From Alphaproteobacteria bacterium (GTDB taxonomy: Bacteria > Pseudomonadota > Alphaproteobacteria > ATCC43930 > CGMCC-115725), in the NCBI GenBank assembly GCA_028866355.1, contig JAGWIH010000002.1:1-34461 (forward strand): a DNA stretch of 34,461 bases, in the 5' to 3' direction. Below are positions 1-9,190 of the stretch, piece after piece. Made by a program: the position numbers and the translations under genes. Position 1 is the first letter of the stretch. Every line of letters begins with the position of its first letter. Below the pieces are notes generated by a model that was not told the DNA's origin, searched no databases, and saw nothing but the letters and a program-made list of their open reading frames with translations.

Positions 1-182
1 GCGCCGCCCTCGACCGCTTCGTCTCCGCCGAGGTCGAAGCGCTCCCCGTCCTCGCCAGCGCCACCGACCGCAAGCCCATCGGCTTCGTCACCGAAGCCTA
101 TGCCCTCCGCCGCTACAACCAGGAACTCGAACAGGCCCGCGGCGACGAATTCGCCGACCCAACCCTCTTCGGTCCCGTCTGA
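1..182 (+). CDS. ClC-type chloride channel/antiporter, C-terminal fragment
   Basis: The window opens inside a gene read in the frame starting at base 3 and ending at the TGA at 180-182. About 59 residues are visible. They contain an acidic helix followed by GFVTEAYALRRYNQELE, which resembles the end of the second CBS domain in alphaproteobacterial ClC chloride channels. CBS domains sit in the cytoplasm and regulate transport through the membrane part, which lies outside the window. Codon use is strongly C-ending, so this is real coding sequence. The family call rests on a short tail only, and another CBS-domain protein cannot be excluded. Confidence 0.6.
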   Translation, partial: AALDRFVSAEVEALPVLASATDRKPIGFVTEAYALRRYNQELEQARGDEFADPTLFGPV

Positions 183-411
183 ACGCCGCGATCTTCGCCA
201 AGGCAGGGATTTGGCGGATATCCCCGATTTCGTCCCCCACAACCGGCGCCGCATCGCGCGTTATCAATTGATCATTTAGGTTGAGTGTGGCCCCAACCTT
301 GTGTTCGATAGCGTCGACGGTCGCGTGCAACGAAACACCGGTACCGATGGTCTTCGAACACCGCACGGTATCGCGTCAACTGCGCCAAGCAAGAAACAGG
401 GATGAACGCAC
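183..411. other. Intergenic region upstream of the CoxL-like gene
   Basis: These 229 bases hold no credible gene. A relatively AT-rich patch near 262-285 (TTATCAATTGATCATTTAGG) could carry promoter elements for the gene at 412, but no convincing -35/-10 pair was found. AGGGA at about 396-400 is the only candidate ribosome binding site before the ATG at 412 and is rather far from it. Confidence 0.4.
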
Positions 412-2748
412 ATGACGACGGGCACCACACGCCAGCTGCGCATTGAGGATGAACCGCTCTTACGCGGCAAGGGCCGCTATACCGGCGATGTGCACGAGCC
501 GCGCCAGGTCGCGGCCGCATTCCTGCGCGCGCCGATGGCATCGGCGACCATCCGCCGTCTCGACACGGTGGCGGCGCAACGGGCGCCTGGCGTGTTGGCG
601 GTGTTGACCGCTGCCGACATGACCGGCACCGGAAGTTTGGCGCATCCGCTGCCGGTGCCTGGCCGCGGCGGCTCGAAGCTCGCGGCGCCGCGTTGGCCGG
701 CTTTGGCCGAGGGCCGGGTGTTCCATGCCGGGCAGCCGGTCGCGATGGTGGTTGCTGAAACACCCGTGCAGGCGCAGGACGCCACCGAGCTGATCGACGT
801 CGACTATGACGAAATCCCGGCCGTAGTCGACGCGCGCCGCGCCAGCGAACCGGGTGCGCCGCAGATTTGGCCCGAAGCACCCGGCAACGTCGCGCTCGAC
901 TTCACCTGGCCGCTCGACAAGGACGGCAGCAACGCGGCCGAAGTGGCGAAGATTATCGCCAGCGCGCCGCTGGTCGCGCGGCTGTCGGTGTCCAATCAGC
1001 GGCTGGCGGTCGCGAGCATGGAGCCGCGCGTGGCGACCGGCTGGTACGACGCCAAGACCGGCGAGTACACGTTGCGCACGGGAACCCAAAGCGTCTGGTT
1101 GATGGCCAGCCAGATGGCAGAGTTGCTCGGCGTCAAACCGGAGCAGATGCGTGTCCTGACGGAGGATGTCGGCGGCGCCTTCGGCATGAAAACCGGCGCC
1201 TATCCCGAATACGTTGCCATCCTGGTCGCTGCCAAGCGGATCGGCCGGCCGGTCGGCTGGACATCAACCCGCGCCGAAGCGTTTCTATCGGACAATCAAG
1301 CGCGCGATCAGGTCATGGATGCCGAGCTTGCGCTCGACAAAGAGGGCAAATTCCTCGCCTTGCGCGTCAAGTCGGTGGCCGACATGGGCGCGTTCGCCAA
1401 CGGCGCCGGACCGCTCACCGCGACGATCAACATGGTGCGGTGCTTCCCCTCGGTTTATCGCATTCCGCGCGTTGTCTGCGACGTGCTGTGCGTCCTAACC
1501 AACACGGTTCAGCTCGGTCCCTATCGCGGCGCGGGGCGGCCCGAAGCCAACTATCTGATGGAGCGGCTGGTCGAGGAAGCAGCTCGCGTCAGCGGCATCG
1601 ATGCTGTCACCCTGCGTCGGCGCAATCTCGTGACGCCTGCGGAACTCCCCTACAAAGGCGCGATGGGCACGGTCTATGACAGCGGCGATTTTCCGGCGAT
1701 CTTCGACAAGGCGCTCGAGCTCGCCGATCTCAAAGGGTTCCCCGTGCGCAAACAGCAAAGTGCCGCGCGCGGCCGCCTGCGCGGCATCGGCGTCTCGTGC
1801 TTCCTCGAACATTCGGGAGCGCTTCCGCCCGAGGGCGCGGCGCTGTCGTTCCCCGGCGACGGTACGGTCGTCGTCGGCTTGGGGGCGCAATCGACTGGCC
1901 AAGGACATCTAACGGTGTTCCGCAAGGTCGCGTCCGAAAAACTTGGTATCGATCCGACGAAAGTGATGGTGCGCGAAGGCGATACGCGGCTCGGTGTCGA
2001 AGGGCATGGCAGCTTCGCCTCGCGGTCCGCCGCCGCGGCTGGCAGTGCGATCTTCTTCACGGCCGATGCGGTGATCGAGAAGGGCAAGAAAGTGGCGGCA
2101 CAGATGCTGGAGGCCGCGGAAGCCGACATCGCTTATCGCAACGGCGCGTTTGAGATCGCCGGCACCGACCGGCGGCTCTCACTGTTTGAGGTCGCGAACA
2201 AGGCGCGAGAGCTCAAGGCCAAGGGCGAGATCGCCGAAACACTCGATACCAACAAGGTGTCGCAGACGCCGCAGCATTTTCCCAATGGCTGCCACATCGC
2301 CGAGGTCGAGATCGATCCTGAAACCGGCGCGCTCGACGTGGTGGCTTACAGCGGCGCCGACGATTCTGGCCGCATCCTCAATACGATGATCGTCGAGGGC
2401 CAGGTCCATGGCGGCGTGGCGCAAGGCCTCGGCCAGGCGCTGCTCGAAAACGCGCTCTACGACGAGTCCGGTCAACTGCTCGCCGGTTCGTTCATGGACT
2501 ACGCGCTGCCGCGGGCAACCGACATGCCGTCGAAATTGACCGACGCTCTGCTCGAATTTCCGTGCAAGACCAATCCGATCGGTGTCAAAGGCGCGGGCGA
2601 AGCCGGCACCACCGGCGCGCTGGCCGCGATCATGAACGCGGTCGCCGACGCCATTCCCGGCGGCGCCGGCCGTGCGCTGCAGATGCCGGCGACGGCGCAA
2701 AAGATCTGGCAAGCATGCCGCGCGGTGAGGAACGGTGGCCGCGCATGA
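412..2748 (+). CDS. Molybdopterin-binding large subunit, xanthine dehydrogenase/CoxL family (form II type)
   Basis: This 778-residue protein is a full-length large subunit of the molybdenum hydroxylase family (CO dehydrogenase CoxL, xanthine and aldehyde oxidases). An N-terminal a/b-hammerhead domain (about 10-135) precedes the molybdenum-binding domain. The active-site loop reads GPYRGAGR at about 369-376. This is the form-II pattern, not the AYXCSFR of true CO dehydrogenase, so the substrate is unlikely to be CO. The catalytic glutamate lies in GAGEAG at about E730. The enzyme normally needs a FAD medium subunit and a [2Fe-2S] small subunit; neither is next to it, so partners must be elsewhere. 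Its stop overlaps the start of the downstream amidohydrolase (ATGA), which suggests a shared hydroxylation/hydrolysis pathway. The substrate is unknown. Confidence 0.88.
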   Translation: MTTGTTRQLRIEDEPLLRGKGRYTGDVHEPRQVAAAFLRAPMASATIRRLDTVAAQRAPGVLAVLTAADMTGTGSLAHPLPVPGRGGSKLAAPRWPALAEGRVFHAGQPVAMVVAETPVQAQDATELIDVDYDEIPAVVDARRASEPGAPQIWPEAPGNVALDFTWPLDKDGSNAAEVAKIIASAPLVARLSVSNQRLAVASMEPRVATGWYDAKTGEYTLRTGTQSVWLMASQMAELLGVKPEQMRVLTEDVGGAFGMKTGAYPEYVAILVAAKRIGRPVGWTSTRAEAFLSDNQARDQVMDAELALDKEGKFLALRVKSVADMGAFANGAGPLTATINMVRCFPSVYRIPRVVCDVLCVLTNTVQLGPYRGAGRPEANYLMERLVEEAARVSGIDAVTLRRRNLVTPAELPYKGAMGTVYDSGDFPAIFDKALELADLKGFPVRKQQSAARGRLRGIGVSCFLEHSGALPPEGAALSFPGDGTVVVGLGAQSTGQGHLTVFRKVASEKLGIDPTKVMVREGDTRLGVEGHGSFASRSAAAAGSAIFFTADAVIEKGKKVAAQMLEAAEADIAYRNGAFEIAGTDRRLSLFEVANKARELKAKGEIAETLDTNKVSQTPQHFPNGCHIAEVEIDPETGALDVVAYSGADDSGRILNTMIVEGQVHGGVAQGLGQALLENALYDESGQLLAGSFMDYALPRATDMPSKLTDALLEFPCKTNPIGVKGAGEAGTTGALAAIMNAVADAIPGGAGRALQMPATAQKIWQACRAVRNGGRA

Positions 2749-3851
2749 GCTTGGTTTATACCTGTGCGCCGGCTTCGGCCGGCCGCGCGCTCGCACGCCG
2801 CAGCAAGACCACCGCACGCAGCCGTGCCACCCGTCAGCGGACCATCGACATCCACTGCCACGTCTTCACGCCGGAAGCGGCGGCGCTGGTCAAGGATGTG
2901 ATGCGGCCGCAAAACGATCCGTATTCGTTCTTTGAAAGCGCCGCGTCGAAGCAGACCGACGTCAAGCAAATCGCCGCCATCGGACCGAAACTGACCTCGA
3001 TCGAGGCGCGGCTCAAGACGATGGATGCCGACGGCATCGACATCCAGGCGATCTCGACCGCGCCGATCCAATATTATTACTGGGCCGACGGCACCCTCGC
3101 GCTGCGCACGTCGCGCCTGATCAACGACAATATCGCGCATATCTGTGCGGCCAACCCCGAGCGTTTCGTCGGCTTGGCGACCGTGCCGATGCAAGTGCCT
3201 GAATATGCGGTGCGCGAGCTTACCCGCGCGGTGCGCGAGCTCGGCCTCAAGGGCGTCGAAATCTGCCCGCATGTCGAGCAAGAGGAACTGTCGGCGGACC
3301 GTTTCCGGCCTTTCTTCGCCAAGGCGGAAGAACTCGGCGCGGTAATTTTCATACATCCGCATGGTTTTCCCGAGGGTCGGCGTCTGGGCGATCACTTCTT
3401 CCAGAACATCGTCGGCAATCCGCTCGACACCACGCTGGCGATCCACCACCTGATTTTCGACGGCGTGCTCGAAACCTATCCGGGGCTCAAGATCGTCTGC
3501 GCCCATGGCGGCGGCTATCTGCCGGCTTATGCCGGACGCATCGACCACGCGCACGCCGCCCGGCCCGATGCCCGCACCAAGATCACCAAGGCGCCGTCGA
3601 GCTACCTGAAGAAGCTCTATTTCGACACCATCGTCTTCAACGACCACCAGTTGGCCTATCTGGTGAAGCAGTACGGCGCCGATCATATCTTGCTGGGTAC
3701 CGACTATCCCTACGACATGGGCCTGCCCGACGCGGTGCAATTCGTGCGCAAGACGCCCGGCCTGTCGGAACGCGATCGGGGATTGATTCTGGGTGGTAAT
3801 GCCGCGCGGCTCTTGGGCATCAAGCCGCCGGCGGGGTCGGCGCGGCGCTAG
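2745..3851 (+). CDS. Amidohydrolase family 2 (ACMSD-like) protein
   Basis: The protein has 368 residues from the ATG at 2745, which overlaps the upstream stop in an ATGA. The frame stays open to 2562, but that extension lies inside the CoxL-like gene and is not needed. After a basic 30-residue leader comes the metal-binding motif IDIHCH (H37, H39). Further family landmarks are IHPHGFPEGR, CAHGGGYLPAYAGR and LGTDYPYDMG, which supply the later His and Asp ligands. The family includes 2-amino-3-carboxymuconate semialdehyde decarboxylase and related zinc-dependent decarboxylases and hydrolases of aromatic acids. It probably acts in the cytoplasm on the product or precursor of the coupled molybdenum enzyme; this is inference. 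The gene converges on tadC and the two stop codons share one CTAG at 3848-3851. Confidence 0.85.
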   Translation: MSLVYTCAPASAGRALARRSKTTARSRATRQRTIDIHCHVFTPEAAALVKDVMRPQNDPYSFFESAASKQTDVKQIAAIGPKLTSIEARLKTMDADGIDIQAISTAPIQYYYWADGTLALRTSRLINDNIAHICAANPERFVGLATVPMQVPEYAVRELTRAVRELGLKGVEICPHVEQEELSADRFRPFFAKAEELGAVIFIHPHGFPEGRRLGDHFFQNIVGNPLDTTLAIHHLIFDGVLETYPGLKIVCAHGGGYLPAYAGRIDHAHAARPDARTKITKAPSSYLKKLYFDTIVFNDHQLAYLVKQYGADHILLGTDYPYDMGLPDAVQFVRKTPGLSERDRGLILGGNAARLLGIKPPAGSARR

Positions 3852-4786
3852 AACGCCTTGAAAACCTGGATCAGCGCCGGTCCGATCAGCACGATGAACA
3901 TCGACGGCAGAATGAAGACGATCATCGGGATCGTCATGATCGCCGGCAGCTTGGCGGCCTTTTCTTCGGCCTTGAGCATGCGCTCTTCGCGCAGCTCGGC
4001 GGCGAGAACACGGAGCGCTTGAACCAGCGGCGTGCCGTACCGCTCGGTCTGGACCAATGTGTTGACCAGGCTGCGCATCGCCGGAATGTTGACGCGCTTC
4101 ACCAGGTTCGTCAGCGCGTCGCGCCGGTTCGGGAGGAATCCCAACTCGAGCGCGGTGAGCTGCAATTCGTCGGTCATCTCCGGCATGAAACGGCGGAATT
4201 CGCGTGCGACGCGAACCAGCGCGCCGTCGAGGCCGAGGCCCGATTCGGCGCAGATCATCAGGAGGTCGAGCGCATCCGGCAATGCCGAATGAAACCGCTG
4301 ATGCCGCTTTTTGATCATGTTCCGCAGAACGAGCGGCGGCGTATAGGTCGAGCCGACCGCGACGATGGCGCCGAGCAGTGCTACATGCGTCGCCGTCATA
4401 TTGAACGGCGTGCTGAAGATCAGCACCAAGCTGGTCAGCGTGCAAGGCAGCAACAGCCGGATGCCGACGTAAAGGACCAGCGCCTCGCGATTGCGATAGC
4501 CCGCCTGAATCAGCAGGTTTGTCGCCTTGTCGGCGTCGGCGCCGCGGGTGAGCTTCAGCTTTTCGACCAGAGTTTTCAGCAGACTGGCCCCATATTGGGG
4601 TGCCCGGCGCTGGCGCGCGCGCGGCGAGCCGGCGGGCGGCGCCGCGCCGACGCGGCGTGCGACCAAGGCGCTGAAACGACTGCGCAACGGTGCAGCGGCG
4701 TCCCAAGCGCCATAGCCCGCCACCAGCGCGCCGAAAATGACGGCGGCCAGCGTCAACGTGAAGGCGATGTCGCCGAACCCGTTCAT
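3848..4786 (-). CDS. tadC: Tad pilus inner-membrane platform protein TadC
   Basis: This 312-residue membrane protein has a type II secretion F domain (about residues 170-300, with the stretch ALPDALDLLMICAESGLGLD) and hydrophobic segments near the N-terminus, around 110-150 and at the C-terminus. TadC and TadB form the inner-membrane platform on which the CpaF ATPase drives Flp pilus assembly. Its ATG overlaps the tadB stop by 4 bases, so the two are translationally coupled. It is the last gene of the operon seen here. The TadE/F/G minor pilin genes that often follow are replaced by the convergent amidohydrolase. Confidence 0.9.
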   Translation of the reverse strand: MNGFGDIAFTLTLAAVIFGALVAGYGAWDAAAPLRSRFSALVARRVGAAPPAGSPRARQRRAPQYGASLLKTLVEKLKLTRGADADKATNLLIQAGYRNREALVLYVGIRLLLPCTLTSLVLIFSTPFNMTATHVALLGAIVAVGSTYTPPLVLRNMIKKRHQRFHSALPDALDLLMICAESGLGLDGALVRVAREFRRFMPEMTDELQLTALELGFLPNRRDALTNLVKRVNIPAMRSLVNTLVQTERYGTPLVQALRVLAAELREERMLKAEEKAAKLPAIMTIPMIVFILPSMFIVLIGPALIQVFKAF

Positions 4787-5757
4787 ACGCGGAACTTGCC
4801 CAAGCGAATCATCGCGAAGATGCCGACCACCAGCGTCGCCATCGCCGCCGTCAGGTACATGTGACCCGACGGCGTGTTGAAGAGCAGCGCGACGTAATCG
4901 AAGTCGAGCACCGCCAGGATGCCCATAACCACGAAGGGCAAGGCGCCGACGATGGTCGCCGAGGCCCGTGCTTCGGCCGAGAAGGTGCGAATCTTCAGAT
5001 GCAGTTGACGGCGCCGGCGCAGAATCAGGTCGAGGTTTTCCAGTGTCTCGGCGAGGTTACCGCCGGTTTCACGCTGGATTGAAAAGGCGATCGCCATAAA
5101 GGTGAATTCGGGCAGGTCGATGCGGCCGGCTGCTTCCCAAAGCGCATCTTCGAGCGGTTGGCCGAGCTGAATCTGATCGGAAATGCGGCGGAACTCGGCA
5201 CCGACCGGCTCGCCTATCTCATGCGTGACGCCGGCGATCGTTTCGGTTACCGGCAAGCCAGCGCGCAGGCCGCGGACCATCAAGCCGACGGCGTCGGGAA
5301 ACACGGCGATGAAGCGCGTCGCCCGGCGGTTGATGAGATAGCCGATAAGCACGCGCGGGGCGAGGAACGTGGCGCCGATGGCCGCCGGCCAGCCGACCAG
5401 CGGCGCGATGCCGATCTCGGTCAGGCCAACGCCGAGCAGCAGGCCGAACACCCCGGCGCCAATCAGCACCTTGCCGATGGTGAGGTTTGTGCCGGTCCGC
5501 GCCAGCTTCTTGCGCCATTTATCGGGGTTGGGCAGGAACCGGCCGATCAGGGCATCAAGACGCGATTTCTTGTCTTCGCGTTTTAGTGTCAGCGCCACGG
5601 CCTCGGCGTCCGGCTTGCCGACGAAGCGATCACGAACCTTGCCCAGGCGTTCGACCACGTCGGCGCGTTCCTTCGTGTCGGTCGCGCCCGACCAGCCCGC
5701 GAAAGTCACGCCGAACAGCAGCAGGAAGACGATGAGCAGGAAAATGGCGTCGATCAT
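4783..5757 (-). CDS. tadB: Tad pilus inner-membrane platform protein TadB
   Basis: This 324-residue protein has an N-terminal membrane helix, a charged cytoplasmic linker (about 30-90), paired hydrophobic segments near 95-145, the F-domain stretch FPDAVGLMVRGLRAGLPV (about 155-172) and further membrane helices at the C-terminus. It belongs to the type II secretion F family and pairs with TadC as the platform for the Flp pilus motor. It starts 5 bases after the end of cpaF and overlaps tadC by 4 bases, so it is clearly inside the operon. Confidence 0.9.
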   Translation of the reverse strand: MIDAIFLLIVFLLLFGVTFAGWSGATDTKERADVVERLGKVRDRFVGKPDAEAVALTLKREDKKSRLDALIGRFLPNPDKWRKKLARTGTNLTIGKVLIGAGVFGLLLGVGLTEIGIAPLVGWPAAIGATFLAPRVLIGYLINRRATRFIAVFPDAVGLMVRGLRAGLPVTETIAGVTHEIGEPVGAEFRRISDQIQLGQPLEDALWEAAGRIDLPEFTFMAIAFSIQRETGGNLAETLENLDLILRRRRQLHLKIRTFSAEARASATIVGALPFVVMGILAVLDFDYVALLFNTPSGHMYLTAAMATLVVGIFAMIRLGKFRV

Positions 5758-5762
5758 GACGC

Positions 5763-7214
5763 CTATCCGACGGCTTCGAGGAGGGCGCGATCCAGACCGT
5801 AATATTCCGCCCGCGTGATGAAGTGCGGACGGAGACCGCTCGACATGAACGTGCCTTTGAGCGAACCGTCCGGCATCTGGCCTTCGTATTGGAAGGTGAA
5901 GAGGTCTTGCGTCGTGATCACGTCGCCTTCCATGCCGACGATCTCGGTGACGGCGACGACGCGGCGAATGCCGTCGCGCATGCGGCTGATCTGCATGATG
6001 AGGTTGACGGCGGCGGCGATCTGCTGGCGGACGGCGCGCGGCGGCAGGTTGACGCCGCCCATGCCCACCATGTTCTCGAGGCGGGTCAACGCTTCGCGCG
6101 GCCGATTGGCGTGGATGGTCGAAAGCGAGCCGTCGTGGCCGGTGTTCATCGCCTGAAGCATATCGAGCGCCTCGGCGCCGCGGATTTCGCCGAGGATGAT
6201 GCGGTCAGGACGCATACGCAGAGCGTTCCGGACCAGGTCGCGGATGGCAATCTCGCCTTTGCCTTCGAGGTTGGCCGGCCGCGTTTCCAGGCGGACGACG
6301 TGCGGCTGCTGTAGCTGCAACTCGGCGGCGTCTTCGATCGTGACGATGCGCTCGCCCGGATCGATCATCTGCGACATGGCGTTCAGCAGCGTGGTTTTTC
6401 CCGAACCGGTACCGCCGGAAATCAGGATGTTGAGGCGCGACCGCGCGGCGATCTTGAGCACCGTCGCCATCGCCGCCGAAATGTTCTTCTGCCGCGACAT
6501 GACGTCGAGCGTGATGCCCTTCTTCGAAAATTTTCGGATCGAGATGGTCGGGCCATCGAGCGCCAAAGGCGGCGTGATGATGTTGACGCGGCTGCCGTCT
6601 TGCAAGCGGGCGTCGACCAGCGGCGTCGATTCGTCGATGCGGCGGCCGACTTGCGTGACGATGCGGGTCGCAATCGACATCACGTGCGCGTTGTCGCGGA
6701 ATGACACGCCCGTGAGCTCGAGCTTGCCGCGACGCTCGACATAAACCTGCTTCGAGCCATTGACCATGATGTCGGTCACGGATTCATCGGCCAGCAGCGG
6801 CTCGATCGGGCCAAGGCCCAGCATGTCGTCGAGCAGGACGGCGACGAGCTGCCGTTGCTCGGCCTGATTGAGGTTGATGCGCTGCTCGGCGACGATCTCG
6901 CTCACCATGTCGGCGAGCTGGCGCGACAGCTCATCGCGTTGCAATTTGGCGGCGACCTCGGTGTCGATGCGCTGGAGCACCAGCGGATAGATGCGCGGCG
7001 CCGCCTCGTTGACGTTGGCGCTGCGCATGGCGATCGGACGCGGCGCCGCCGGAACGTCGGCTATGGTCGCGGGTTCGGATGCACGTTGTTCCGCCGCGGG
7101 CACGGCGGTGCGTTGCGGCGCGGGCGCCGCGGCGGCCGGGCGGAGAGGCGGAAGGTCGGAAACGCGCGGCCGCGGCTGGAGCCCGTCGGCGTTCACTCCG
7201 CGGCGCCCGAACAT
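5763..7214 (-). CDS. cpaF: Tad/Flp pilus assembly ATPase CpaF (TadA)
   Basis: This 483-residue secretion ATPase hydrolyses ATP in the cytoplasm to power Flp pilin polymerisation. A variable proline/alanine-rich N-terminus (about 1-65) is followed by the N-terminal domain with MVNGSKQVYVERRGKLE, the Walker A motif GGTGSGKTT (about 265-275), the Asp box, the Walker B region PDRIILGEIRGAEALDML and the His box HDGSLSTIHANRP. All motifs of the CpaF/TadA family are intact. The ATG overlaps the cpaE stop (ATGA), so translation is coupled along the operon. Confidence 0.95.
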   Translation of the reverse strand: MFGRRGVNADGLQPRPRVSDLPPLRPAAAAPAPQRTAVPAAEQRASEPATIADVPAAPRPIAMRSANVNEAAPRIYPLVLQRIDTEVAAKLQRDELSRQLADMVSEIVAEQRINLNQAEQRQLVAVLLDDMLGLGPIEPLLADESVTDIMVNGSKQVYVERRGKLELTGVSFRDNAHVMSIATRIVTQVGRRIDESTPLVDARLQDGSRVNIITPPLALDGPTISIRKFSKKGITLDVMSRQKNISAAMATVLKIAARSRLNILISGGTGSGKTTLLNAMSQMIDPGERIVTIEDAAELQLQQPHVVRLETRPANLEGKGEIAIRDLVRNALRMRPDRIILGEIRGAEALDMLQAMNTGHDGSLSTIHANRPREALTRLENMVGMGGVNLPPRAVRQQIAAAVNLIMQISRMRDGIRRVVAVTEIVGMEGDVITTQDLFTFQYEGQMPDGSLKGTFMSSGLRPHFITRAEYYGLDRALLEAVG

Positions 7215-8500
7215 CAGGCGCTCCGCTTCAGGAAGCTCGGCAGGAACGCGCTCGGCGAGAGCTTGGCCGGCAGTTTCGGCAGCGGCAGCTTGGCGAGCAC
7301 CGAGTTGGATTTGGCGGCGGCGGGTTCGATGCCGCCGATGCGCATGGCGATCGCACGGATCGCGGCCGCGGCCGGTGCATGTTTGAGCGCCGCCGACAGG
7401 ACGCTGCCGGTGGACGCGGTGGCGAGCGCCGCCGTGGGCTCGAACGGCACGACATGGTCCAGCTTGACCGCAGTCACGCGCTCGAACTCGGCTTTGGCGA
7501 TTTCGCCGCGGTGCTTGGCGCCGACATGATTGGCGACGATCATATGGCGCGCCGATGGGGTCATCGTCCGCGCGAAGTCCGCAAGGCGCAAAAGGTCACG
7601 CGCGGAAGCCAGCGACAGATCCGTCACCAGGCCGATGGTCGACGACAGCGTCAGGATGCGGCGGACCTCTTCCGACAGAATGCGCGGCGCGTCGACGACG
7701 ACATAGTCGTAATCGTGGCGCAACACGTTGAGCATCGTGTCGATCGCGCCCGGCGCGACATGCATCTGGTCGACGAGCGGCTCTTCCGCGGCCAGCACCT
7801 TGAGGCGCGGGCTCTCTTCGAGCATGGCGGCGCCGAGCAGGCGGCTGTCGAGCCGCGACGGGAACTCGAGCGCCTCACGCAAGCCGGCAGCTGGCGCCAG
7901 ATCGAGCGACAAGGCTGCGTTGCCGAATTGCAGGTCGAGATCGATCAATGTGACCCGTTTTTGGTAGAGGTGCGCCAGGCACCAGGCGACCGAACTGGCG
8001 ATCGTCGTCGCGCCCGCGCCGCCGCGAACGCCGACGAAGCTGACGACGTGGGCCTGCGTCTTGGCGGTGCCCTGACCGAGTTGGCGCTTGTTGTCGCCGC
8101 GCAGCGAACGCTCGAGCATGGCGAGCGTCACTGGCTTGAGCAGATAATCGGTGACGCCAAGTTCAATGAGGTCGCGGTACAAGGTCAATTCGTTGCGCTT
8201 GCCCAGCGCGATGACCGTCATCTCCGGCGGGCAGAGCTCGGCCAGATCGGCCAGCGTCTTCACCGGGTCTTCGACATCGTCGATGTCGACGATCAGCAAA
8301 TTGGGCGGCGCGTGCTTGGTGATGTACTCGTGCGCGGCGGCGACGCCGCCCTCGATCGCAACCGGGTTGCGCCATCCTTGGGCGGCGGCCAGGTCGCGCG
8401 CGACCTGCCGCGTCTCCGGCTCGGCGACGCAAGCGAGGAGCCGCGGGCCCGTGCCTTGGCTCGCTTCGGCTTCCGGCGTCAGATTCGCGTTATTGTCCAT
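7214..8500 (-). CDS. cpaE: Pilus assembly protein CpaE (TadZ-like, receiver plus ParA/MinD domain)
   Basis: From the ATG at 8500 the protein has 428 residues. This start is preferred over the longer frame to 8731 because AGGTGG lies 5 bases upstream and the extension would overlap cpaD heavily. An N-terminal pseudo-receiver domain (about 20-140) is followed by a MinD/ParA ATPase domain. Its nucleotide loop reads GVRGGAGATT, so the canonical Walker lysine of GKTT is alanine. Atypical P-loops are known in TadZ/CpaE proteins, which place the pilus machine at the cell pole. The start overlaps the cpaD end by 11 bases. Confidence 0.9.
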   Translation of the reverse strand: MDNNANLTPEAEASQGTGPRLLACVAEPETRQVARDLAAAQGWRNPVAIEGGVAAAHEYITKHAPPNLLIVDIDDVEDPVKTLADLAELCPPEMTVIALGKRNELTLYRDLIELGVTDYLLKPVTLAMLERSLRGDNKRQLGQGTAKTQAHVVSFVGVRGGAGATTIASSVAWCLAHLYQKRVTLIDLDLQFGNAALSLDLAPAAGLREALEFPSRLDSRLLGAAMLEESPRLKVLAAEEPLVDQMHVAPGAIDTMLNVLRHDYDYVVVDAPRILSEEVRRILTLSSTIGLVTDLSLASARDLLRLADFARTMTPSARHMIVANHVGAKHRGEIAKAEFERVTAVKLDHVVPFEPTAALATASTGSVLSAALKHAPAAAAIRAIAMRIGGIEPAAAKSNSVLAKLPLPKLPAKLSPSAFLPSFLKRSA

Positions 8501-9182
8501 TGCCGCCACCTGCGCTCGCGCCACCGCTGGCACCGCCGCTGGCACCGCCCGAGCCATCGGCCGAACCGAGCGCCGCCGACGCCTTGCCACTGCGGTAGTT
8601 TTCGACCGCCGCGATACTCGGAGCCGAATCAGCCGGGCCTTGCGGATGGCCCGAAACCAGATCGCGCGGATCCGCGACCATGAGGTAGAGGTCGGTTCGC
8701 GTCGCGCAGCCGAGGTTGGTCGACGGCGCATTCGACGGATTGTAGGGGCCGAGGATGGGCCAATTGGGACAGGCGGGCGGCACCGCCGCTTCGCGGCTGA
8801 CTGTCACCACGACGGCATCGGCCGTCAAACTGGCATCGGGTGGCGCCATGCGGTGTGCGATGCCCATATTGTCGAGCACCTGGCTGACGCGGGCGCGCCG
8901 CGCGTCGGCGATCGTGCCGTTGCCGGCGACGATTGTGACATTGTCGATGCCGTCGCGACGGCCTTGACCGACGAAGGCTTCGAGATCGGCGGCTTCCGTC
9001 GGCGCGAGCGTCGCGCTGCCAGGCGCGAATTGGACCGTATGGCTCAGCTGGACCGGCTTCACCGTGAGCTGATTGAGGGTGACGTCGTTCGGCGCGTGGC
9101 TGCAGGCTGCGAGCAGCGCAACCGTGGCGAACGCGGCGGCGAGCATCCAGCGGCGGCGGAGATGGTTGGCGGATTTGGTCAT
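8490..9182 (-). CDS. cpaD: Pilus assembly lipoprotein CpaD
   Basis: The 230-residue protein begins at the ATG at 9182, with GAGAA just upstream. A longer frame to 9494 exists but would run through cpaC. The signal peptide ends in a lipobox LLAAC (Cys near residue 23), so it is a lipoprotein, expected at the outer membrane next to the CpaC secretin. The FAPGSATLAPTE segment and the later TRTDLYLMVADPRDLVSG region are typical of CpaD. The C-terminal 25 residues are a Gly/Ser/Ala-rich tail. It starts 8 bases after cpaC and overlaps the start of cpaE. Confidence 0.88.
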   Translation of the reverse strand: MTKSANHLRRRWMLAAAFATVALLAACSHAPNDVTLNQLTVKPVQLSHTVQFAPGSATLAPTEAADLEAFVGQGRRDGIDNVTIVAGNGTIADARRARVSQVLDNMGIAHRMAPPDASLTADAVVVTVSREAAVPPACPNWPILGPYNPSNAPSTNLGCATRTDLYLMVADPRDLVSGHPQGPADSAPSIAAVENYRSGKASAALGSADGSGGASGGASGGASAGGGNGQ

Positions 9183-9190
9183 GCGCGTTC

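Noticed and set aside
2499..4706. A 735-codon open frame on the minus strand across the amidohydrolase and tadC.
   Set aside because: It shadows three real genes, its product is Arg/Ala/Gly-rich with no family motif, and it crosses a gene boundary. High GC gives long empty frames.
7079..8683. A 534-codon plus-strand frame opposite cpaE and cpaF.
   Set aside because: It is extremely Arg-rich with no motif and spans the junction of two well-defined pilus genes.
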